DNA from: Pseudomonas sp. DG56-2 | Lineage (GTDB): Bacteria; Pseudomonadota; Gammaproteobacteria; Pseudomonadales; Pseudomonadaceae | Assembly (NCBI RefSeq): GCF_004803755.1 | Contig: NZ_CP032311.1 | Coordinates: 822,501 to 886,500 of the forward strand | Direction of reading: 5' to 3' | Length of the DNA: 64,000 bases | In this document: positions 1-11,677 of the stretch, piece after piece | Layout of the letters: each line of letters begins with the position of its first letter | Position numbering within the stretch: position 1 is the first letter of the stretch | The notes under the pieces: generated by a model | What the model was told of the DNA's origin: nothing | The model's database searches: none | Seen by the model: only the letters and a program-made list of their open reading frames with translations | Made by a program: the position numbers and the translations under genes

Positions 1-543
<543 letters not shown>

Positions 544-683
544 ATATAACACCCAAGCAATTTGCGTCGAACGACCAGATTGCGGTGTTGTGAAGACGAA
601 ACGAACCGAAAGTTTGCAGCTCACAAGCATCACATACCCGATTCGCTGGAGTGTCTGAACAAGACCTTCTGGCAACAGAATTT

Positions 684-799
684 CTTGACGACCATAGAGC
701 ATTGGAACCACCTGATCCCATCCCGAACTCAGTAGTGAAACGATGCATCGCCGATGGTAGTGTGGGGTTTCCCCATGTGAGAGTAGGTCATCGTCAAGA
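684..799 (+). rRNA. 5S ribosomal RNA
   Basis: A complete gammaproteobacterial 5S rRNA of about 116 nt. Its two ends, CTTGACGA and TCGTCAAG, pair as the terminal helix, and the internal CCGAACTCAG segment is characteristic. The ends are estimated to within 2 bases. It is the last gene of the rrn operon in view. Confidence 0.96.
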
Positions 800-808
800 T
801 TAAATTCC

Positions 809-843
809 GAAACCCCTATCTGCGCATGCAGGTAGGGGTTTTG
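809..843 (+). terminator. rrn operon terminator
   Basis: The stem AACCCCTA...TAGGGGTT lies just after 5S and is followed by TTG TCTTTT. Its position and shape fit a Rho-independent terminator of the rRNA operon. The next 200 bases, up to 1043, show no gene or clear signal. Confidence 0.85.
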
Positions 844-1043
844 TCTTTTCCGCGATCGAAAGTCCCGCCACTGTGGCGGCGGGCGTGCCCTGCAATACCC
901 TCGCCCCGACACCCCGCGAGGGCGGGCAAGTTCATTCCTGCACTTTGTAAACCACAAGACTGCCGCCTAGCTGATTTCACCACGCGAACCCAGCACCGTG
1001 TATCGGTTAGAATACCGGCCTTGTGTTGACTCAGAAGTTCACT

Positions 1044-1703
1044 ATGTCTGACCCTGTCGATTCCCATCAACTTGTTGACCTTCCTCTGGATCAACTGGTG
1101 GCGTGTCACGAGTGTGACCTGCTTATGCGCAAGCCTGCGCTAAAGCTGGATGAAAAAGCACATTGTCCGCGCTGCGGCTACGAGCTTTTCGCTCATCGCC
1201 ATAATGTTGTCCAGCGTAGCCTGGCATTGGTTCTCGCCGCGTTGCTGCTCTATATACCGGCGAATTTCCTACCTATCATGCAACTCCATCTACTGGGTCA
1301 GAGTGCCGACGACACGGTCTGGAGTGGCGTGGTGGGGCTGTTCAACACCGGGATGCCCGAAGTGGCGGTCGTTGTGTTTCTTTGCAGCATGGCCATCCCG
1401 TTACTCAAGTTGCTATGTCAACTTGCGGTGTTATTGAGCATTCGCCTCAACGTCGGACGCAGTTATGGCTTGTTGCTGTACCGGATTTATCACCACATGC
1501 GTGATTGGGGCATGCTCGAGGTGTACTTCATGGGCGTGCTGGTTGCGATGGTCAAGTTGGTCGACCTGGCAGAGCTTAGCCTCGGCCTTGGGCTTGCCTG
1601 TTTTATCAGTCTGTTATTGATCCAGGTGTGGTTGGAGGTAGTGATGTCGCCTCACCAGATCTGGAGTGCGTTATCGGGGGAAGATCTGCATGCGTGCGAT
1701 TGA
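1044..1703 (+). CDS. LetA/PqiA-type membrane protein, N-terminal half (split)
   Basis: 219-residue inner-membrane protein of the paraquat-inducible protein A (PqiA/LetA) family. Two CxxC pairs near residues 21-24 (CHEC) and 41-44 (CPRC) form a zinc-ribbon-like cytoplasmic domain, followed by about four hydrophobic segments. In Enterobacteria LetA is one protein of about 430 residues made of two such modules. Here each module is its own gene, and this is the first. The ATG at 1044 is preferred to the GTG at 1023 because it precedes MSDPVDSH, but its ribosome binding site is weak. Family knowledge: LetA/PqiA proteins work with an MCE protein in moving lipid between the two membranes. It overlaps the next gene by 14 bases. 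Confidence 0.9.
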   Translation: MSDPVDSHQLVDLPLDQLVACHECDLLMRKPALKLDEKAHCPRCGYELFAHRHNVVQRSLALVLAALLLYIPANFLPIMQLHLLGQSADDTVWSGVVGLFNTGMPEVAVVVFLCSMAIPLLKLLCQLAVLLSIRLNVGRSYGLLLYRIYHHMRDWGMLEVYFMGVLVAMVKLVDLAELSLGLGLACFISLLLIQVWLEVVMSPHQIWSALSGEDLHACD

Positions 1704-2313
1704 TGCCGGCATTTTAATTTGTGGTGAATGCCACGAGCTTAATCGTCAGGAGCCAGACAGTAATTCGCAAACCTGCACCCGCTGCGGTGCAATTGTGCAT
1801 GCGCGTAGGCCCAATAGCCTGACCCGTACATGGGCGTTGCTGCTTACCTCGGCCATTCTCTACGTTCCGGCCAACATACTGCCGATCATGACGGTCAACA
1901 CGTTAGGGCAGGGCGAGCCGGACACCATCATGTCGGGTGTCATTACGCTGATTAAGTTCGGCATGTTGCCGATTGCGGCGGTGGTGTTCATTGCCAGCAT
2001 TCTGGTGCCCACCTTCAAATTGGTGGGTATTGGCCTGCTGCTTTATTCGGTGCAGCGTAAGCAGCCGTTGTCGGCGCGGCAGCGAATATTGATGTATCGC
2101 TTCATTGAATTTATCGGACGCTGGTCGATGCTGGACATCTTCGTGATCGCCATTCTGGTGGCGGTGGTGAATTTCGGCAGGATCGCCAGTATCGAAGCTA
2201 ATCTGGGCGCCGTCGCCTTCGCCAGTGTGGTGATCCTGACGATGCTCGCTGCAGTAACTTTCGATCCCCGACTGATTTGGGATAACACGGAGTCGGATGA
2301 CGACCATGAGTGA
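1690..2313 (+). CDS. LetA/PqiA-type membrane protein, C-terminal half (split)
   Basis: 207-residue second half of the split LetA/PqiA pair. CGEC near residue 11 and CTRC near residue 29 form the zinc ribbon, then come PANILPIMT and four hydrophobic helices, mirroring the first half (PANFLPIMQ). The ATG at 1690 follows GGGGGAAG at a good distance. It overlaps the upstream gene by 14 bases and the MCE gene by 17 bases, so the three are almost certainly translated together and the two halves probably pair in the membrane. Confidence 0.9.
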   Translation: MRAIDAGILICGECHELNRQEPDSNSQTCTRCGAIVHARRPNSLTRTWALLLTSAILYVPANILPIMTVNTLGQGEPDTIMSGVITLIKFGMLPIAAVVFIASILVPTFKLVGIGLLLYSVQRKQPLSARQRILMYRFIEFIGRWSMLDIFVIAILVAVVNFGRIASIEANLGAVAFASVVILTMLAAVTFDPRLIWDNTESDDDHE

Positions 2314-4606
2314 TTTGCCTACGGCTAAAACCCGCCCAGCTTCAAACTGGTCGGCTATATGGATACTGCCCCTGATTGCCTTGGTAATTGGCGGTTGGCT
2401 TGGATGGCAGGCATACCGCGATGCGGGGGTGAGCATTCAGGTTCGCTTCGAAAGTGGCGAGGGTATTGTTGCCAACAAGACTGAAGTTGTCTTCAAGGGC
2501 ATGTCGGTGGGTAAGGTCAAAGAGCTGGTACTGGATGCCGAGGGCAGCAATACCGGTGTAGTAGCCACCATTGAAATGAACAAGGAAGCCGAGTCGCACC
2601 TGAACAGCGGTACACGCTTCTGGCTGGTCAAGCCAAGCGTCAGCCTAGCGGGTATCACTGGACTTGAGACGCTGGTGTCGGGCAACTACATCGCAATCAG
2701 TCCAGGAAAGGGGGAGCCGAGCAAGCGCTTCAAGGCGTTGGATGAAGCGCCGCCGCTCTCGGATAGCGAGCCAGGCCTGCACCTGACCCTCAAGGCTGAT
2801 CGACTGGGTTCGCTCAATCGCGATAGCCCGGTGTTCTACAAGCAGATTCAGGTCGGTAAAGTTAAAAGCTACCGGTTGGCCGATGACCAGGGCACGGTGG
2901 AGATCAAGGTCTTCATCGAGCCGGCCTATGCCGATCTGGTGCGCAAACACACGCGCTTCTGGAACGCCAGCGGCATCAGTATCGATGCTAATTTGTCCGG
3001 GGTGAAAGTACGCAGTGAGTCACTGGCCAGTATCGTTGCCGGCGGAATTGCATTCGCGACGCCTGAACACCGTAAAGACAGCCCGGCAACCGACCCGAAT
3101 CTGCCGTTCCGCCTGTTCGAAGATTTCGATGCCGCACAGGCGGGTATCCGCATCAAGGTCAAACTGGCCGATTTCGAAGGACTGCAGGCTGGTCGTACCC
3201 CGGTGATGTATAAGGGCATTCAGGTGGGTTCGCTGAAAACCCTGAAAGTCGATGCCGATCTTACCAGTGCAATGGCTGAGCTGACCCTGGATCCATTGGC
3301 CGAAGACTATCTGGTCGACGGAACCCAGTTCTGGGTGGTCAAGCCCTCGATTTCCCTGGCGGGCATCACGGGGCTGGAGGCACTGGTAAAAGGTAACTAC
3401 ATTGCCATCCGCCCGGGTGAGAAGGGTGCCTCTCCGCAGCGCGAGTTTGAAGCGCGGGCCAAAGCACCGCCGCTCGATTTGAAAGCGCCGGGTCTGCATC
3501 TGGTGTTGTTCAGTGACAACCTGGGTTCGCTGGAGGTGGGTAGTCCGGTGCTATACCGTCAGGTCAAGGTTGGCTCGGTGCAGAGCTACCAGTTCTCTAA
3601 AAAGAGCAAACGCCTGTTGATCGGTGTGCATATAGAGAAGGAGTACGCCAATCTGGTCAACGGTTCGACGCGTTTCTGGAACGCCAGCGGTATCACCCTT
3701 ACCGGTGGCCTGTCGGGCGTGCAGATCAAGAGCGAGTCGCTGCAGAGTCTGATGGGGGGAGGTATTGCGTTCGATACGCCAACGCCTGACGTGCCACTCA
3801 AGCGTCGTATCCCAAGTTTCCGCCTGCATCCGGACCAGGAGGCCGCCAACCGCAGTGGCACCACCGTGACTATTCGCGTGGAGCGTGCAGATGGCCTCAA
3901 GGTAGGCACGCCGATTCGCTTCAAGGGGTTGGATGTTGGCAAGGTCGAGCAGGTTGATCTGACCCGTGACCTGCAGGCTGTCCTGCTCAAGGCGCGCATT
4001 ACCGAAGTGCCTGAGCGCATCGCTCGTGAAGGTACGCAATTTTGGGTGGTCAAACCTGCTCTGGGCATCGTCAAGACTGCAAACCTGGAAACCCTGGTGA
4101 CGGGGCAGTACCTGGAAGTGCAGCCTGCAGCGAAGAGCTTGGGGCCGCAGACCACGTTCAATGCGCTACCCCAGGCTCCGGACTTCTCAGCGCGTGAAGC
4201 AGGCTTGGCATTGGTGCTCAGTGCACCACGGCGGGGTTCGATCAAGCCAGGGGTGCCGGTTACCTATCGTGAGATCCCGGTAGGTAAGGTCACTGGTTTC
4301 GAGCTGGGCCAAACTGCGGATCGAGTGTTGATCCACATTCTTATCGAGCCGCGCTACGCCGCGTTGGTAAGAAGCGGAAGCCGATTCTGGAACAGCAGTG
4401 GGTTCGGCTTCGAGGTTGGTTTGTTTAAGGGCGCTACGGTGCGTACAGAGTCTCTGGAGACGCTTATCGAGGGTGGCATAGCCTTCGCCACGCCGGATGG
4501 AGAAAAGATGGGCAATCCGGCCAGGCCGCAGCAGACGTTCGCCTTGTTTGATAAGTCTGAAGAGGAATGGCTGCAGTGGGCGCCAAAGATTCAGATCGGT
4601 AAGTAG
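2297..4606 (+). CDS. letB: MCE-domain intermembrane lipid transport protein (LetB/YebT-like, six MCE domains)
   Basis: 769-residue periplasmic MCE protein anchored by one N-terminal membrane helix (about residues 20-40). I count six MCE modules by the repeated pattern V.[FY][KR]...VGKV, near residues 61, 170, 290, 405, 530 and 640. E. coli PqiB has three modules and LetB seven, so this is an intermediate LetB-like form. Family knowledge: the modules stack as hexameric rings that make a lipid tunnel across the periplasm, fed by LetA. A start at 2306 (MSDLPTAK) is also possible; GGAG at 2289-2292 fits neither start perfectly. It ends the three-gene operon. Confidence 0.9.
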   Translation: MTTMSDLPTAKTRPASNWSAIWILPLIALVIGGWLGWQAYRDAGVSIQVRFESGEGIVANKTEVVFKGMSVGKVKELVLDAEGSNTGVVATIEMNKEAESHLNSGTRFWLVKPSVSLAGITGLETLVSGNYIAISPGKGEPSKRFKALDEAPPLSDSEPGLHLTLKADRLGSLNRDSPVFYKQIQVGKVKSYRLADDQGTVEIKVFIEPAYADLVRKHTRFWNASGISIDANLSGVKVRSESLASIVAGGIAFATPEHRKDSPATDPNLPFRLFEDFDAAQAGIRIKVKLADFEGLQAGRTPVMYKGIQVGSLKTLKVDADLTSAMAELTLDPLAEDYLVDGTQFWVVKPSISLAGITGLEALVKGNYIAIRPGEKGASPQREFEARAKAPPLDLKAPGLHLVLFSDNLGSLEVGSPVLYRQVKVGSVQSYQFSKKSKRLLIGVHIEKEYANLVNGSTRFWNASGITLTGGLSGVQIKSESLQSLMGGGIAFDTPTPDVPLKRRIPSFRLHPDQEAANRSGTTVTIRVERADGLKVGTPIRFKGLDVGKVEQVDLTRDLQAVLLKARITEVPERIAREGTQFWVVKPALGIVKTANLETLVTGQYLEVQPAAKSLGPQTTFNALPQAPDFSAREAGLALVLSAPRRGSIKPGVPVTYREIPVGKVTGFELGQTADRVLIHILIEPRYAALVRSGSRFWNSSGFGFEVGLFKGATVRTESLETLIEGGIAFATPDGEKMGNPARPQQTFALFDKSEEEWLQWAPKIQIGK

Positions 4607-4715
4607 TAGCCAATGGTTAGCCCCGCTTGCGCAGGATTATCACTGCGCAAGCGGTTGGCGAAGGTTCGGGAGGGGCGTTGCTAATGCTCCAACAGAAAAC
4701 ACCAAATCGCAGGCA

Positions 4716-4747
4716 ACAAAAAACCGACCCTAAGGTCGGTTTTTTAA
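4716..4747. terminator. bidirectional terminator between the MCE gene and rpsT
   Basis: AAAAAACCGACC TAA GGTCGGTTTTTT is a near-perfect hairpin flanked by an A-run on one side and a T-run on the other. It can end both the rightward MCE operon and leftward rpsT. Confidence 0.85.
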
Positions 4748-4759
4748 CAAGCGTGTCGC

Positions 4760-5038
4760 TTAGGCAGCTGCAGCGAGCTTCAGTGCCTTGATGTGGCCAT
4801 TCAGACGGCCTTTATGGCGAGCAGCCTTGTTCTTGTGGATGATACCTTTATCGGCCATACGGTCGATAACTGGAACAGCCAGGATGTAAGCAGCTTGCGC
4901 TTTTTCGGCGTCTTTTGCGTCAATGGCTTTAACCACATTCTTGATGTAGGTACGAACCATGGAACGCAGGCTGGCGTTGTGGCTGCGACGCTTCTCAGCC
5001 TGTTTTGCACGTTTTTTGGCGGAAGGTGAGTTGGCCAC
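4760..5038 (-). CDS. rpsT: 30S ribosomal protein S20
   Basis: 92-residue, very basic protein with the S20 signature [19 protein letters not shown]20 binds 16S rRNA in the small subunit. The start codon is GTG, preceded by GAGGAGCTCGAC, so the strong Shine-Dalgarno decides the start. Non-ATG starts are usual for rpsT; in E. coli the UUG start takes part in autoregulation by free S20, and the same may hold here (inference). It is transcribed away from murJ. Confidence 0.97.
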   Translation of the reverse strand: MANSPSAKKRAKQAEKRRSHNASLRSMVRTYIKNVVKAIDAKDAEKAQAAYILAVPVIDRMADKGIIHKNKAARHKGRLNGHIKALKLAAAA

Positions 5039-5289
5039 CGTCGAGCTCCTCGAAAGACTTGGTAAATAGCAAACAAAATAGGCCGCGAATCATGCCGATG
5101 AGTTGATCGGTTGTCAAGGGCACTTGCATGGATCCGCTGAGTGGTTGTTCCGAACAAGGGAGAGATTCCCTTCTGCGGTACGACCTGTAAACTCGGGAGC
5201 TTTTGCTCTGCTTGCGTTGCGGCGCGGAGTATCGCACAACTGCGCGCGTTGCGGCACAGCCCTTTATCTTTAGGCGTAAAAAACTTTCA

Positions 5290-6828
5290 ATGAATCTTCT
5301 GAAATCCTTGGCCGCCGTCAGCTCCATCACCATGATTTCGCGGGTGCTGGGCTTTGTGCGCGATACCATCCTGGCGCGAGTGTTCGGTGCCGGGGTCGCT
5401 ACCGACGCCTTCTTTATCGCCTTCAAACTGCCCAACCTGCTGCGACGAATATTCGCCGAGGGAGCCTTTTCCCAGGCTTTCGTGCCAATTCTGGCCGAGT
5501 ACAAGACTCAGCAGGGCGAGGAGGCGACGCGAACCTTCATTGCCTATGTCAGCGGCCTGCTGACCCTGGTGCTGGCCCTGGTCACCGCGCTGGGCATTCT
5601 GGCGGCGCCTTGGGTGGTATGGGTCACGGCACCTGGCTTTGTCGACGACGGTGACAAATACCAACTGACCACCGACCTTCTGCGCGTCACCTTCCCTTAT
5701 ATACTGCTGATCTCGCTTTCTTCGCTGGCCGGGGCCATTCTCAATACCTGGAACCGTTTCTCGGTACCAGCTTTTGTGCCAACCCTGCTGAACGTGGCGA
5801 TGATCGCCTTCACCCTGTTCCTCACTCCGTACTTCGACCCGCCGATCATGGCGCTGGCCTGGGGGGTACTGGCGGGTGGCCTGGCACAACTGTTGTACCA
5901 ACTGCCTCACCTCAAGAAGATCGGCATGCTGGTGCTGCCACGCCTGAACTTGCGTGACTCGGGGGTATGGCGGGTACTCAAGCAGATGCTTCCGGCAATC
6001 CTCGGGGTATCGGTCAGCCAGATCTCGTTGATCATCAATACCATCTTCGCCTCGTTCCTGGTGGCAGGCTCGGTTTCGTGGATGTATTACGCCGACCGTC
6101 TGATGGAACTGCCTTCAGGGGTGCTGGGCGTGGCTCTGGGTACCATCCTGCTGCCAACCCTGGCCAAGACCTACGCCAACCGTGATCGCCACGAGTATTC
6201 ACGAATCCTCGACTGGGGCCTGCGCCTGTGTTTCCTATTGGTGCTTCCGTGTACCCTGGCGATGGCGATTCTGGCCGAGCCATTGACCGTTGCGCTGTTC
6301 CAGTACGGCAAGTTCTCCGCCTTCGACGCAGCCATGACCCAGCGTGCGCTGATCGCATACTCGGTCGGTTTGCTGGCGATCATTCTGGTGAAGGTGCTGG
6401 CTCCCGGCTTTTATGCCCAGCAGAACATTCGTACCCCGGTTAAGATCGCGATATTCACCTTGGTCTGCACCCAACTGTTCAACCTGGCGTTCATTACGCA
6501 CCTGCAGCACGCTGGCCTGGCCTTGGCCATCAGCCTTGGCGCCTGCCTGAACGCCGGTCTGTTGTACTGGAAATTGCGTCAACAGAATCTGTTCGAGCCG
6601 CAACCAGGCTGGGCCAAGTTCCTGGCCAAGCTGGTACTGGCAGTGCTGTTGATGTCGGCAGTCCTGCTGGTGGGGATGCATTACATGCCGGCCTGGGCAG
6701 AAGGGCAGATGCTGGAGCGCTTTTTGCGCCTGGGCGTGCTGATTCTGGCGGGTGTGATGACGTATTTCGGCAGTTTGTTCGTGTTCGGTTTCCGCCCGCG
6801 TGACTTTGCACGCAAGGCACTGCATTGA
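5290..6828 (+). CDS. murJ: lipid II flippase MurJ
   Basis: 512-residue polytopic membrane protein of the MOP superfamily with about 14 hydrophobic segments. It starts [15 protein letters not shown] and carries the family segment SRVLGFVRD. MurJ flips the peptidoglycan precursor lipid II to the periplasmic side. The frame is open further upstream, but the ATG at 5290 gives the standard MurJ N-terminus. The rpsT-murJ-ribF-ileS neighbourhood is conserved in Pseudomonas. Confidence 0.96.
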   Translation: MNLLKSLAAVSSITMISRVLGFVRDTILARVFGAGVATDAFFIAFKLPNLLRRIFAEGAFSQAFVPILAEYKTQQGEEATRTFIAYVSGLLTLVLALVTALGILAAPWVVWVTAPGFVDDGDKYQLTTDLLRVTFPYILLISLSSLAGAILNTWNRFSVPAFVPTLLNVAMIAFTLFLTPYFDPPIMALAWGVLAGGLAQLLYQLPHLKKIGMLVLPRLNLRDSGVWRVLKQMLPAILGVSVSQISLIINTIFASFLVAGSVSWMYYADRLMELPSGVLGVALGTILLPTLAKTYANRDRHEYSRILDWGLRLCFLLVLPCTLAMAILAEPLTVALFQYGKFSAFDAAMTQRALIAYSVGLLAIILVKVLAPGFYAQQNIRTPVKIAIFTLVCTQLFNLAFITHLQHAGLALAISLGACLNAGLLYWKLRQQNLFEPQPGWAKFLAKLVLAVLLMSAVLLVGMHYMPAWAEGQMLERFLRLGVLILAGVMTYFGSLFVFGFRPRDFARKALH

Positions 6829-6888
6829 GCCGAGAACACGGCCAGACGTCGGTTTTTTCTATTCCATGCTTCGGGGTTACGCTGCTGC

Positions 6889-6918
6889 CTGTCACCAGCG
6901 CCCGGGTGTGGTTATAAT
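6889..6918 (+). promoter_or_regulatory. sigma-70 promoter of ribF operon
   Basis: CTGTCA (6889-6894), an 18-base spacer, then a perfect TATAAT (6913-6918), just upstream of ribF. Transcription would begin near 6925, which supports translation from 6947 rather than from the ATG at 6929. Confidence 0.6.
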
Positions 6919-6946
6919 CGACCACTTTATGAGCAAGAAGCGCGTT

Positions 6947-7897
6947 ATGCAGCTGGTTCGAGGCCTTCAAAACCTGCGCCCCCTGCACCGGGGCTGTGTC
7001 GCCACTATTGGCAACTTCGACGGTGTTCACCGTGGCCACCAGGCAATCCTGGCGCGCCTGCGTGAGCGTGCGGTAGAGCTGGGTGTACCCAGCTGCGTGG
7101 TGATTTTCGAGCCGCAGCCGCGCGAGTACTTTGCCCCGGACACCGCGCCGGCCCGCTTGGCCCGCCTGCGTGACAAGGTCGCGCTACTGGCCGCTGAAGG
7201 CGTGGACCGGGTGTTGTGCCTGGCTTTCAACCAGCGTTTGAGCAAACTCAGCGCCGCCGAGTTCGTCGATACCATTCTGGTCGACGGCCTGGGCGTCAAG
7301 CACCTGGAAGTGGGTGACGATTTCCGCTTCGGTTGCGACCGCGTCGGAGACTTCGAGTTTCTCCAACAGGCGGGCTTGAGTCAGGGCTTCACCGTTGAAG
7401 CGGCGCAAACCGTCGAACTCGATGGCATGCGGGTGAGCAGCACGCAGGTGCGTGACGCACTGGCCAAGGCCGATTTTCCTCTGGCTGAACGACTGCTCGG
7501 GCGTCCATACCGCATTACCGGTACGGTGTTGCATGGACAAAAGCTGGCGCGCCAACTGGGCACGCCGACCGCCAACATACAGCTCAAGCGTCATCGCGTA
7601 CCGCTGACCGGTGTCTACCTGGTCAGTGTCGAACTCGATGGCAAGGCTTGGCCCGGCGTCGCCAACATCGGCGTGCGGCCAACCGTTTCAGGTGATGGCC
7701 GTGCCCACCTGGAAGTGCATCTCCTGGATTATGCCGGCGATCTTTATGGCCGGCGCCTGACGGTGGAATTCCACCACAAGCTGCGCGACGAGCAGCGTTT
7801 CGCCTCCCTGGAGGCGCTGAAGTCGGCGATCGATGCGGATATCGCCGCCGCACGTGCCCATTGGCACGCTCAACCGCTAACGAAGAGCCTGAAATGA
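6947..7897 (+). CDS. ribF: bifunctional riboflavin kinase / FAD synthetase
   Basis: 316-residue enzyme making FMN from riboflavin, then FAD. The N-terminal nucleotidyltransferase domain shows [12 protein letters not shown] (about residues 20-31), and the C-terminal flavokinase domain begins near residue 185 ([17 protein letters not shown]). The start MQLVRGLQ is chosen over MSKKRV at 6929 because the latter would sit almost on the predicted transcription start. It overlaps ileS by 4 bases (ATGA). Confidence 0.96.
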   Translation: MQLVRGLQNLRPLHRGCVATIGNFDGVHRGHQAILARLRERAVELGVPSCVVIFEPQPREYFAPDTAPARLARLRDKVALLAAEGVDRVLCLAFNQRLSKLSAAEFVDTILVDGLGVKHLEVGDDFRFGCDRVGDFEFLQQAGLSQGFTVEAAQTVELDGMRVSSTQVRDALAKADFPLAERLLGRPYRITGTVLHGQKLARQLGTPTANIQLKRHRVPLTGVYLVSVELDGKAWPGVANIGVRPTVSGDGRAHLEVHLLDYAGDLYGRRLTVEFHHKLRDEQRFASLEALKSAIDADIAAARAHWHAQPLTKSLK

Positions 7898-10725
7898 CCG
7901 ACTATAAAGCCACGCTAAACCTTCCGGACACAGCCTTCCCGATGAAGGCCGGCCTGCCACAGCGCGAACCGCAGATTCTGCAGCGCTGGGACAGCATTGG
8001 CCTGTACCAGAAGCTGCGTGAAATTGGTAAGGATCGCCCGAAGTTCGTGCTGCACGACGGCCCGCCCTATGCCAACGGCAAGATTCATATCGGTCATGCG
8101 CTGAACAAAATTCTCAAGGACATGATTGTCCGCTCCAAAACCCTGTCCGGTTTTGATGCCCCTTATGTTCCGGGTTGGGACTGCCACGGCCTGCCCATCG
8201 AGCACAAGGTTGAGGTAACTCACGGCAAGCACCTGACTGCCGACAAAACCCGCGAGCTGTGCCGTGCATACGCTGCCGAGCAGATCGAAGGACAGAAGAC
8301 CGAGTTCATCCGTCTGGGTGTGCTGGGTGACTGGGACAATCCGTACAAGACCATGAACTTTGCCAACGAGGCCGGTGAAATCCGCGCCCTGGCCGAGATG
8401 GTCAAGCACGGCTTCGTATTCAAGGGCCTCAAGCCCGTGAACTGGTGCTTCGATTGCGGTTCGGCCCTGGCCGAGGCCGAGGTCGAATACGCCGACAAGA
8501 AATCGCAAACCATCGACGTCGCCTTCCCGGTGGCCGATGAAGCCAAGCTGGCCACTGCGTTCGGTCTGGCTTCGCTGGCCAAGCCCGCTGCGATTGTGAT
8601 CTGGACCACTACGCCATGGACCATTCCAGCCAACCAGGCGCTGAACGTTCATCCGGAGTTCACCTACGCCCTGGTCGATATCGGCGACAAACTGCTGGTT
8701 CTGGCAGAAGAGCTGGTTGAGGCGTGCCTCAAGCGTTACGCGGTGCAGGGCTCGGTAATCGCCACTGCTCCAGGCTCGGCGCTGGAACTGATCAATTTCC
8801 GCCACCCGTTCTACGATCGCCTGTCGCCGGTTTACCTGGCTGACTACGTCGAGCTGGGTGCCGGTACTGGCGTGGTTCACTCGGCTCCTGCTTACGGTGA
8901 AGACGACTTCGTTACCTGCAAGCGCTACGGCATGGTCAACGACGACATTCTGACCCCAGTGCAAAGCAACGGCGTTTATGTGCCGTCGCTGGACTTCTTC
9001 GGCGGCCAGTTTATCTGGAAGGCCAACCCGGCCATCGTCGAGAAGCTGTCGGAAGTCGGTGCACTGATGCACACCGAAACCATCAGCCACAGCTACATGC
9101 ACTGCTGGCGCCACAAGACGCCGCTGATCTATCGCGCCACGGCGCAATGGTTCGTCGGCATGGACAAGCAGCCTGACAATGGCGACACCCTGCGCAAGCG
9201 TGCGGTCAAAGCCATTGAAGAAACCAAGTTCGTTCCGGCCTGGGGCCAGGCGCGCCTGCATTCGATGATCGCCAACCGTCCAGACTGGTGCATCTCGCGC
9301 CAGCGTAACTGGGGTGTGCCGATTCCGTTCTTCCTCAACAAGCAAACCGGTGAGCTGCACCCGCGCACTGTCGAGCTGATGGAAGAGGTTGCCAAGCGCG
9401 TCGAACAAGAGGGTATCGAAGCCTGGTTCAAGCTGGACGCCGCCGAGCTGCTGGGTGAAGAAGCGGGTCAGTACGACAAAATCAGCGACACCCTCGACGT
9501 CTGGTTCGATTCCGGTACCACTCACTGGCACGTACTGCGTGGCTCGCACAGCATCGGTCACGACACCGGCCCGCGTGCCGACCTGTACCTGGAAGGTTCC
9601 GACCAGCACCGTGGCTGGTTCCACTCCTCGCTGCTGACCGGCTGCGCCATCGACAACCATGCGCCGTACCGCGAGTTGCTGACTCACGGCTTCACCGTCG
9701 ATGAGAACGGTCGCAAAATGTCCAAGTCGTTGGGTAACACCATCGAGCCGCAGAAGGTCAACGACACCCTAGGTGCCGACATTTTGCGCCTGTGGGTATC
9801 GGCTACCGACTACTCCGGTGAAATGGCTGTTTCCGAGCAGATCCTGCAGCGCAGCGCCGATGCTTACCGCCGTATCCGTAACACCGCGCGGTTCCTGCTC
9901 TCCAACTTGTCCGGTTTCGACCCGGCCCGTGACCTGCTGCCGGCCGAAGACATGCTGGCGCTGGATCGCTGGGCGGTCGACCGTACCCTGTTGCTGCAGC
10001 GCGAGCTGGAAGAGCACTATGGCGAATACCGCTTCTGGAACGTCTACTCGAAGATCCACAACTTCTGTGTGCAGGAGCTGGGTGGCTTCTACCTGGACAT
10101 CATCAAGGACCGTCAGTACACCACCGGTGCCAACAGTGTTGCCCGGCGTTCCTGCCAGACCGCGCTTTACCACATCAGCGAAGCGCTGGTGCGCTGGATC
10201 GCGCCAATCCTGGCTTTCACCGCTGACGAACTGTGGCAGTACCTGCCAGGCGAGCGCAACGAATCGGTGATGCTCAACACCTGGTACCAGGGTCTGACCG
10301 AGCTGCCGGAAGGTTTCGAGCTGGGTCGCGCCTACTGGGAACGCGTGATGGCCGCCAAAACTGCGGTCAACAAAGAGCTGGAGAACCAGCGTTCAGCCAA
10401 GGCCATCGGTGGCAACCTGCAAGCCGAAGTGACCTTGTTCGCCGACGATGCCCTGAGCGCCGACTTGGACAAACTGGGTGACGAACTGCGTTTCGTGCTG
10501 ATTACCTCGGCCGCAAGTGTTGCGCCATTCGTCCAGGCGCCAGCCGATGCGGTCGAGACTGAAGTACCTGGCCTGAAGTTGAAAGTGGTCAAGTCTGCGC
10601 ACACCAAGTGCGGTCGTTGCTGGCACTTCCGCGCCGACGTTGGCGCGAACCCGGAGCATCCGGAAATCTGTGCCCGTTGCGCTGACAACATCAGCGGCAA
10701 GGGTGAGGTGCGCCACTATGCCTAA
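7894..10725 (+). CDS. ileS: isoleucyl-tRNA synthetase
   Basis: 943-residue class I synthetase that charges tRNA-Ile. Visible are the ATP-binding HIGH motif in [12 protein letters not shown], the KMSKS loop in [10 protein letters not shown], and the C-terminal zinc finger with CGRCWHF and CARCADN. Length and motifs fit the Pseudomonas enzyme. The start overlaps the ribF stop (ATGA), and the 3' end overlaps lspA by 8 bases, showing tight translational coupling. Confidence 0.98.
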   Translation: MTDYKATLNLPDTAFPMKAGLPQREPQILQRWDSIGLYQKLREIGKDRPKFVLHDGPPYANGKIHIGHALNKILKDMIVRSKTLSGFDAPYVPGWDCHGLPIEHKVEVTHGKHLTADKTRELCRAYAAEQIEGQKTEFIRLGVLGDWDNPYKTMNFANEAGEIRALAEMVKHGFVFKGLKPVNWCFDCGSALAEAEVEYADKKSQTIDVAFPVADEAKLATAFGLASLAKPAAIVIWTTTPWTIPANQALNVHPEFTYALVDIGDKLLVLAEELVEACLKRYAVQGSVIATAPGSALELINFRHPFYDRLSPVYLADYVELGAGTGVVHSAPAYGEDDFVTCKRYGMVNDDILTPVQSNGVYVPSLDFFGGQFIWKANPAIVEKLSEVGALMHTETISHSYMHCWRHKTPLIYRATAQWFVGMDKQPDNGDTLRKRAVKAIEETKFVPAWGQARLHSMIANRPDWCISRQRNWGVPIPFFLNKQTGELHPRTVELMEEVAKRVEQEGIEAWFKLDAAELLGEEAGQYDKISDTLDVWFDSGTTHWHVLRGSHSIGHDTGPRADLYLEGSDQHRGWFHSSLLTGCAIDNHAPYRELLTHGFTVDENGRKMSKSLGNTIEPQKVNDTLGADILRLWVSATDYSGEMAVSEQILQRSADAYRRIRNTARFLLSNLSGFDPARDLLPAEDMLALDRWAVDRTLLLQRELEEHYGEYRFWNVYSKIHNFCVQELGGFYLDIIKDRQYTTGANSVARRSCQTALYHISEALVRWIAPILAFTADELWQYLPGERNESVMLNTWYQGLTELPEGFELGRAYWERVMAAKTAVNKELENQRSAKAIGGNLQAEVTLFADDALSADLDKLGDELRFVLITSAASVAPFVQAPADAVETEVPGLKLKVVKSAHTKCGRCWHFRADVGANPEHPEICARCADNISGKGEVRHYA

Positions 10726-11233
10726 CCCTGCTGTCGGGCGCTTCGGGCGCCTAGGCTGGCTATGGTTGAGCCTGCTGGTCCTGGTCATTGACCAGGCCAG
10801 CAAGTTCTATTTCGAAGGCGCGCTGAGCTTGTACCAACAGATCGTGGTCATTCCTGACTACTTCAGTTGGACCCTGGCCTACAACACCGGTGCAGCATTC
10901 AGTTTCCTGGCCGACAGCTCTGGCTGGCAGCGCTGGCTGTTCGCCTTGATCGCCTTGGTGGTCAGTGCAGTGCTGGTGGTCTGGCTCAAGCGCCTGGAGC
11001 GCAACGAGACCTGGCTGGCCGTGGCGCTGGCACTGGTGCTGGGTGGCGCGCTGGGCAACCTGTATGACCGTATCGTGCTGGGCCATGTCGTCGATTTCAT
11101 CCTGGTGCACTGGCAGAACCGTTATTATTTCCCGGCCTTCAACGTGGCCGACAGCGCCATTACCGTGGGTGCGGTGATGCTTGCGCTGGATATGTTCAAG
11201 AGCAAGAAGTCCGGAGAACCCGTCCATGACTGA
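10718..11233 (+). CDS. lspA: lipoprotein signal peptidase II
   Basis: 171-residue inner-membrane aspartic protease with four membrane helices that removes the signal peptide of diacylglyceryl-modified prolipoproteins. The two catalytic aspartates lie in [11 protein letters not shown] and FNVADSAI. It is translationally coupled to ileS (8-base overlap) and overlaps fkpB by 8 bases. BamD and the phage Rz1 protein in this window carry lipoboxes it would process. Confidence 0.97.
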   Translation: MPNPAVGRFGRLGWLWLSLLVLVIDQASKFYFEGALSLYQQIVVIPDYFSWTLAYNTGAAFSFLADSSGWQRWLFALIALVVSAVLVVWLKRLERNETWLAVALALVLGGALGNLYDRIVLGHVVDFILVHWQNRYYFPAFNVADSAITVGAVMLALDMFKSKKSGEPVHD

Positions 11234-11663
11234 GACCCGCATCGGCCAGAACACCGAAGTCAAATTGCACTTCGCACTGCATCTGGAAAACGGCGACACC
11301 GTCGATAGCACGTTCGACAAGTCGCCGGCTGTGTTCAAAGTTGGCGACGGCAACCTGCTGCCGGGCTTTGAAGCGGCAATCTTCGGCTTCAAGGCCGGTG
11401 ACAAGCGCACTGTTACCGTTCAGCCGGAAAACGCTTTTGGTCAGCCCAACCCGCAGAACGTACAGATCATTCCACGGTCGCAATTCAACGACATGGAGCT
11501 TTCCGAAGGTTTGCTGGTGATCTTCAACGACGCTGCCAATGCTGAGCTGCCAGGTGTGGTCAAGGCGTTCGATGACGCCCAGGTGACCATCGACTTCAAC
11601 CATCCACTGGCCGGCAAAACCCTGAACTTCGAGGTGCAAATCCTCGAAGTCACAGCGCTTTGA
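11226..11663 (+). CDS. fkpB: FKBP-type peptidyl-prolyl isomerase (SlpA/FkpB)
   Basis: 145-residue small FKBP with an inserted chaperone flap, SlpA type. Family residues are seen in [16 protein letters not shown] and in the C-terminal [11 protein letters not shown] motif. It isomerises X-Pro bonds and aids folding in the cytoplasm. GGAG lies upstream, and the start overlaps the lspA stop. Confidence 0.95.
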   Translation: MTETRIGQNTEVKLHFALHLENGDTVDSTFDKSPAVFKVGDGNLLPGFEAAIFGFKAGDKRTVTVQPENAFGQPNPQNVQIIPRSQFNDMELSEGLLVIFNDAANAELPGVVKAFDDAQVTIDFNHPLAGKTLNFEVQILEVTAL

Positions 11664-11677
11664 GCCCGGAGCCGAGC

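Noticed and set aside
6829..6860. Hairpin-like CCGA...TCGG plus T-run after murJ
   Set aside because: Only four pairs with a long loop; too weak to call a terminator.
7915..9687. 590-residue frame opposite ileS
   Set aside because: Antisense to a certain essential gene; long antisense frames are expected in G+C-rich DNA, and the product is low-complexity with no domain.
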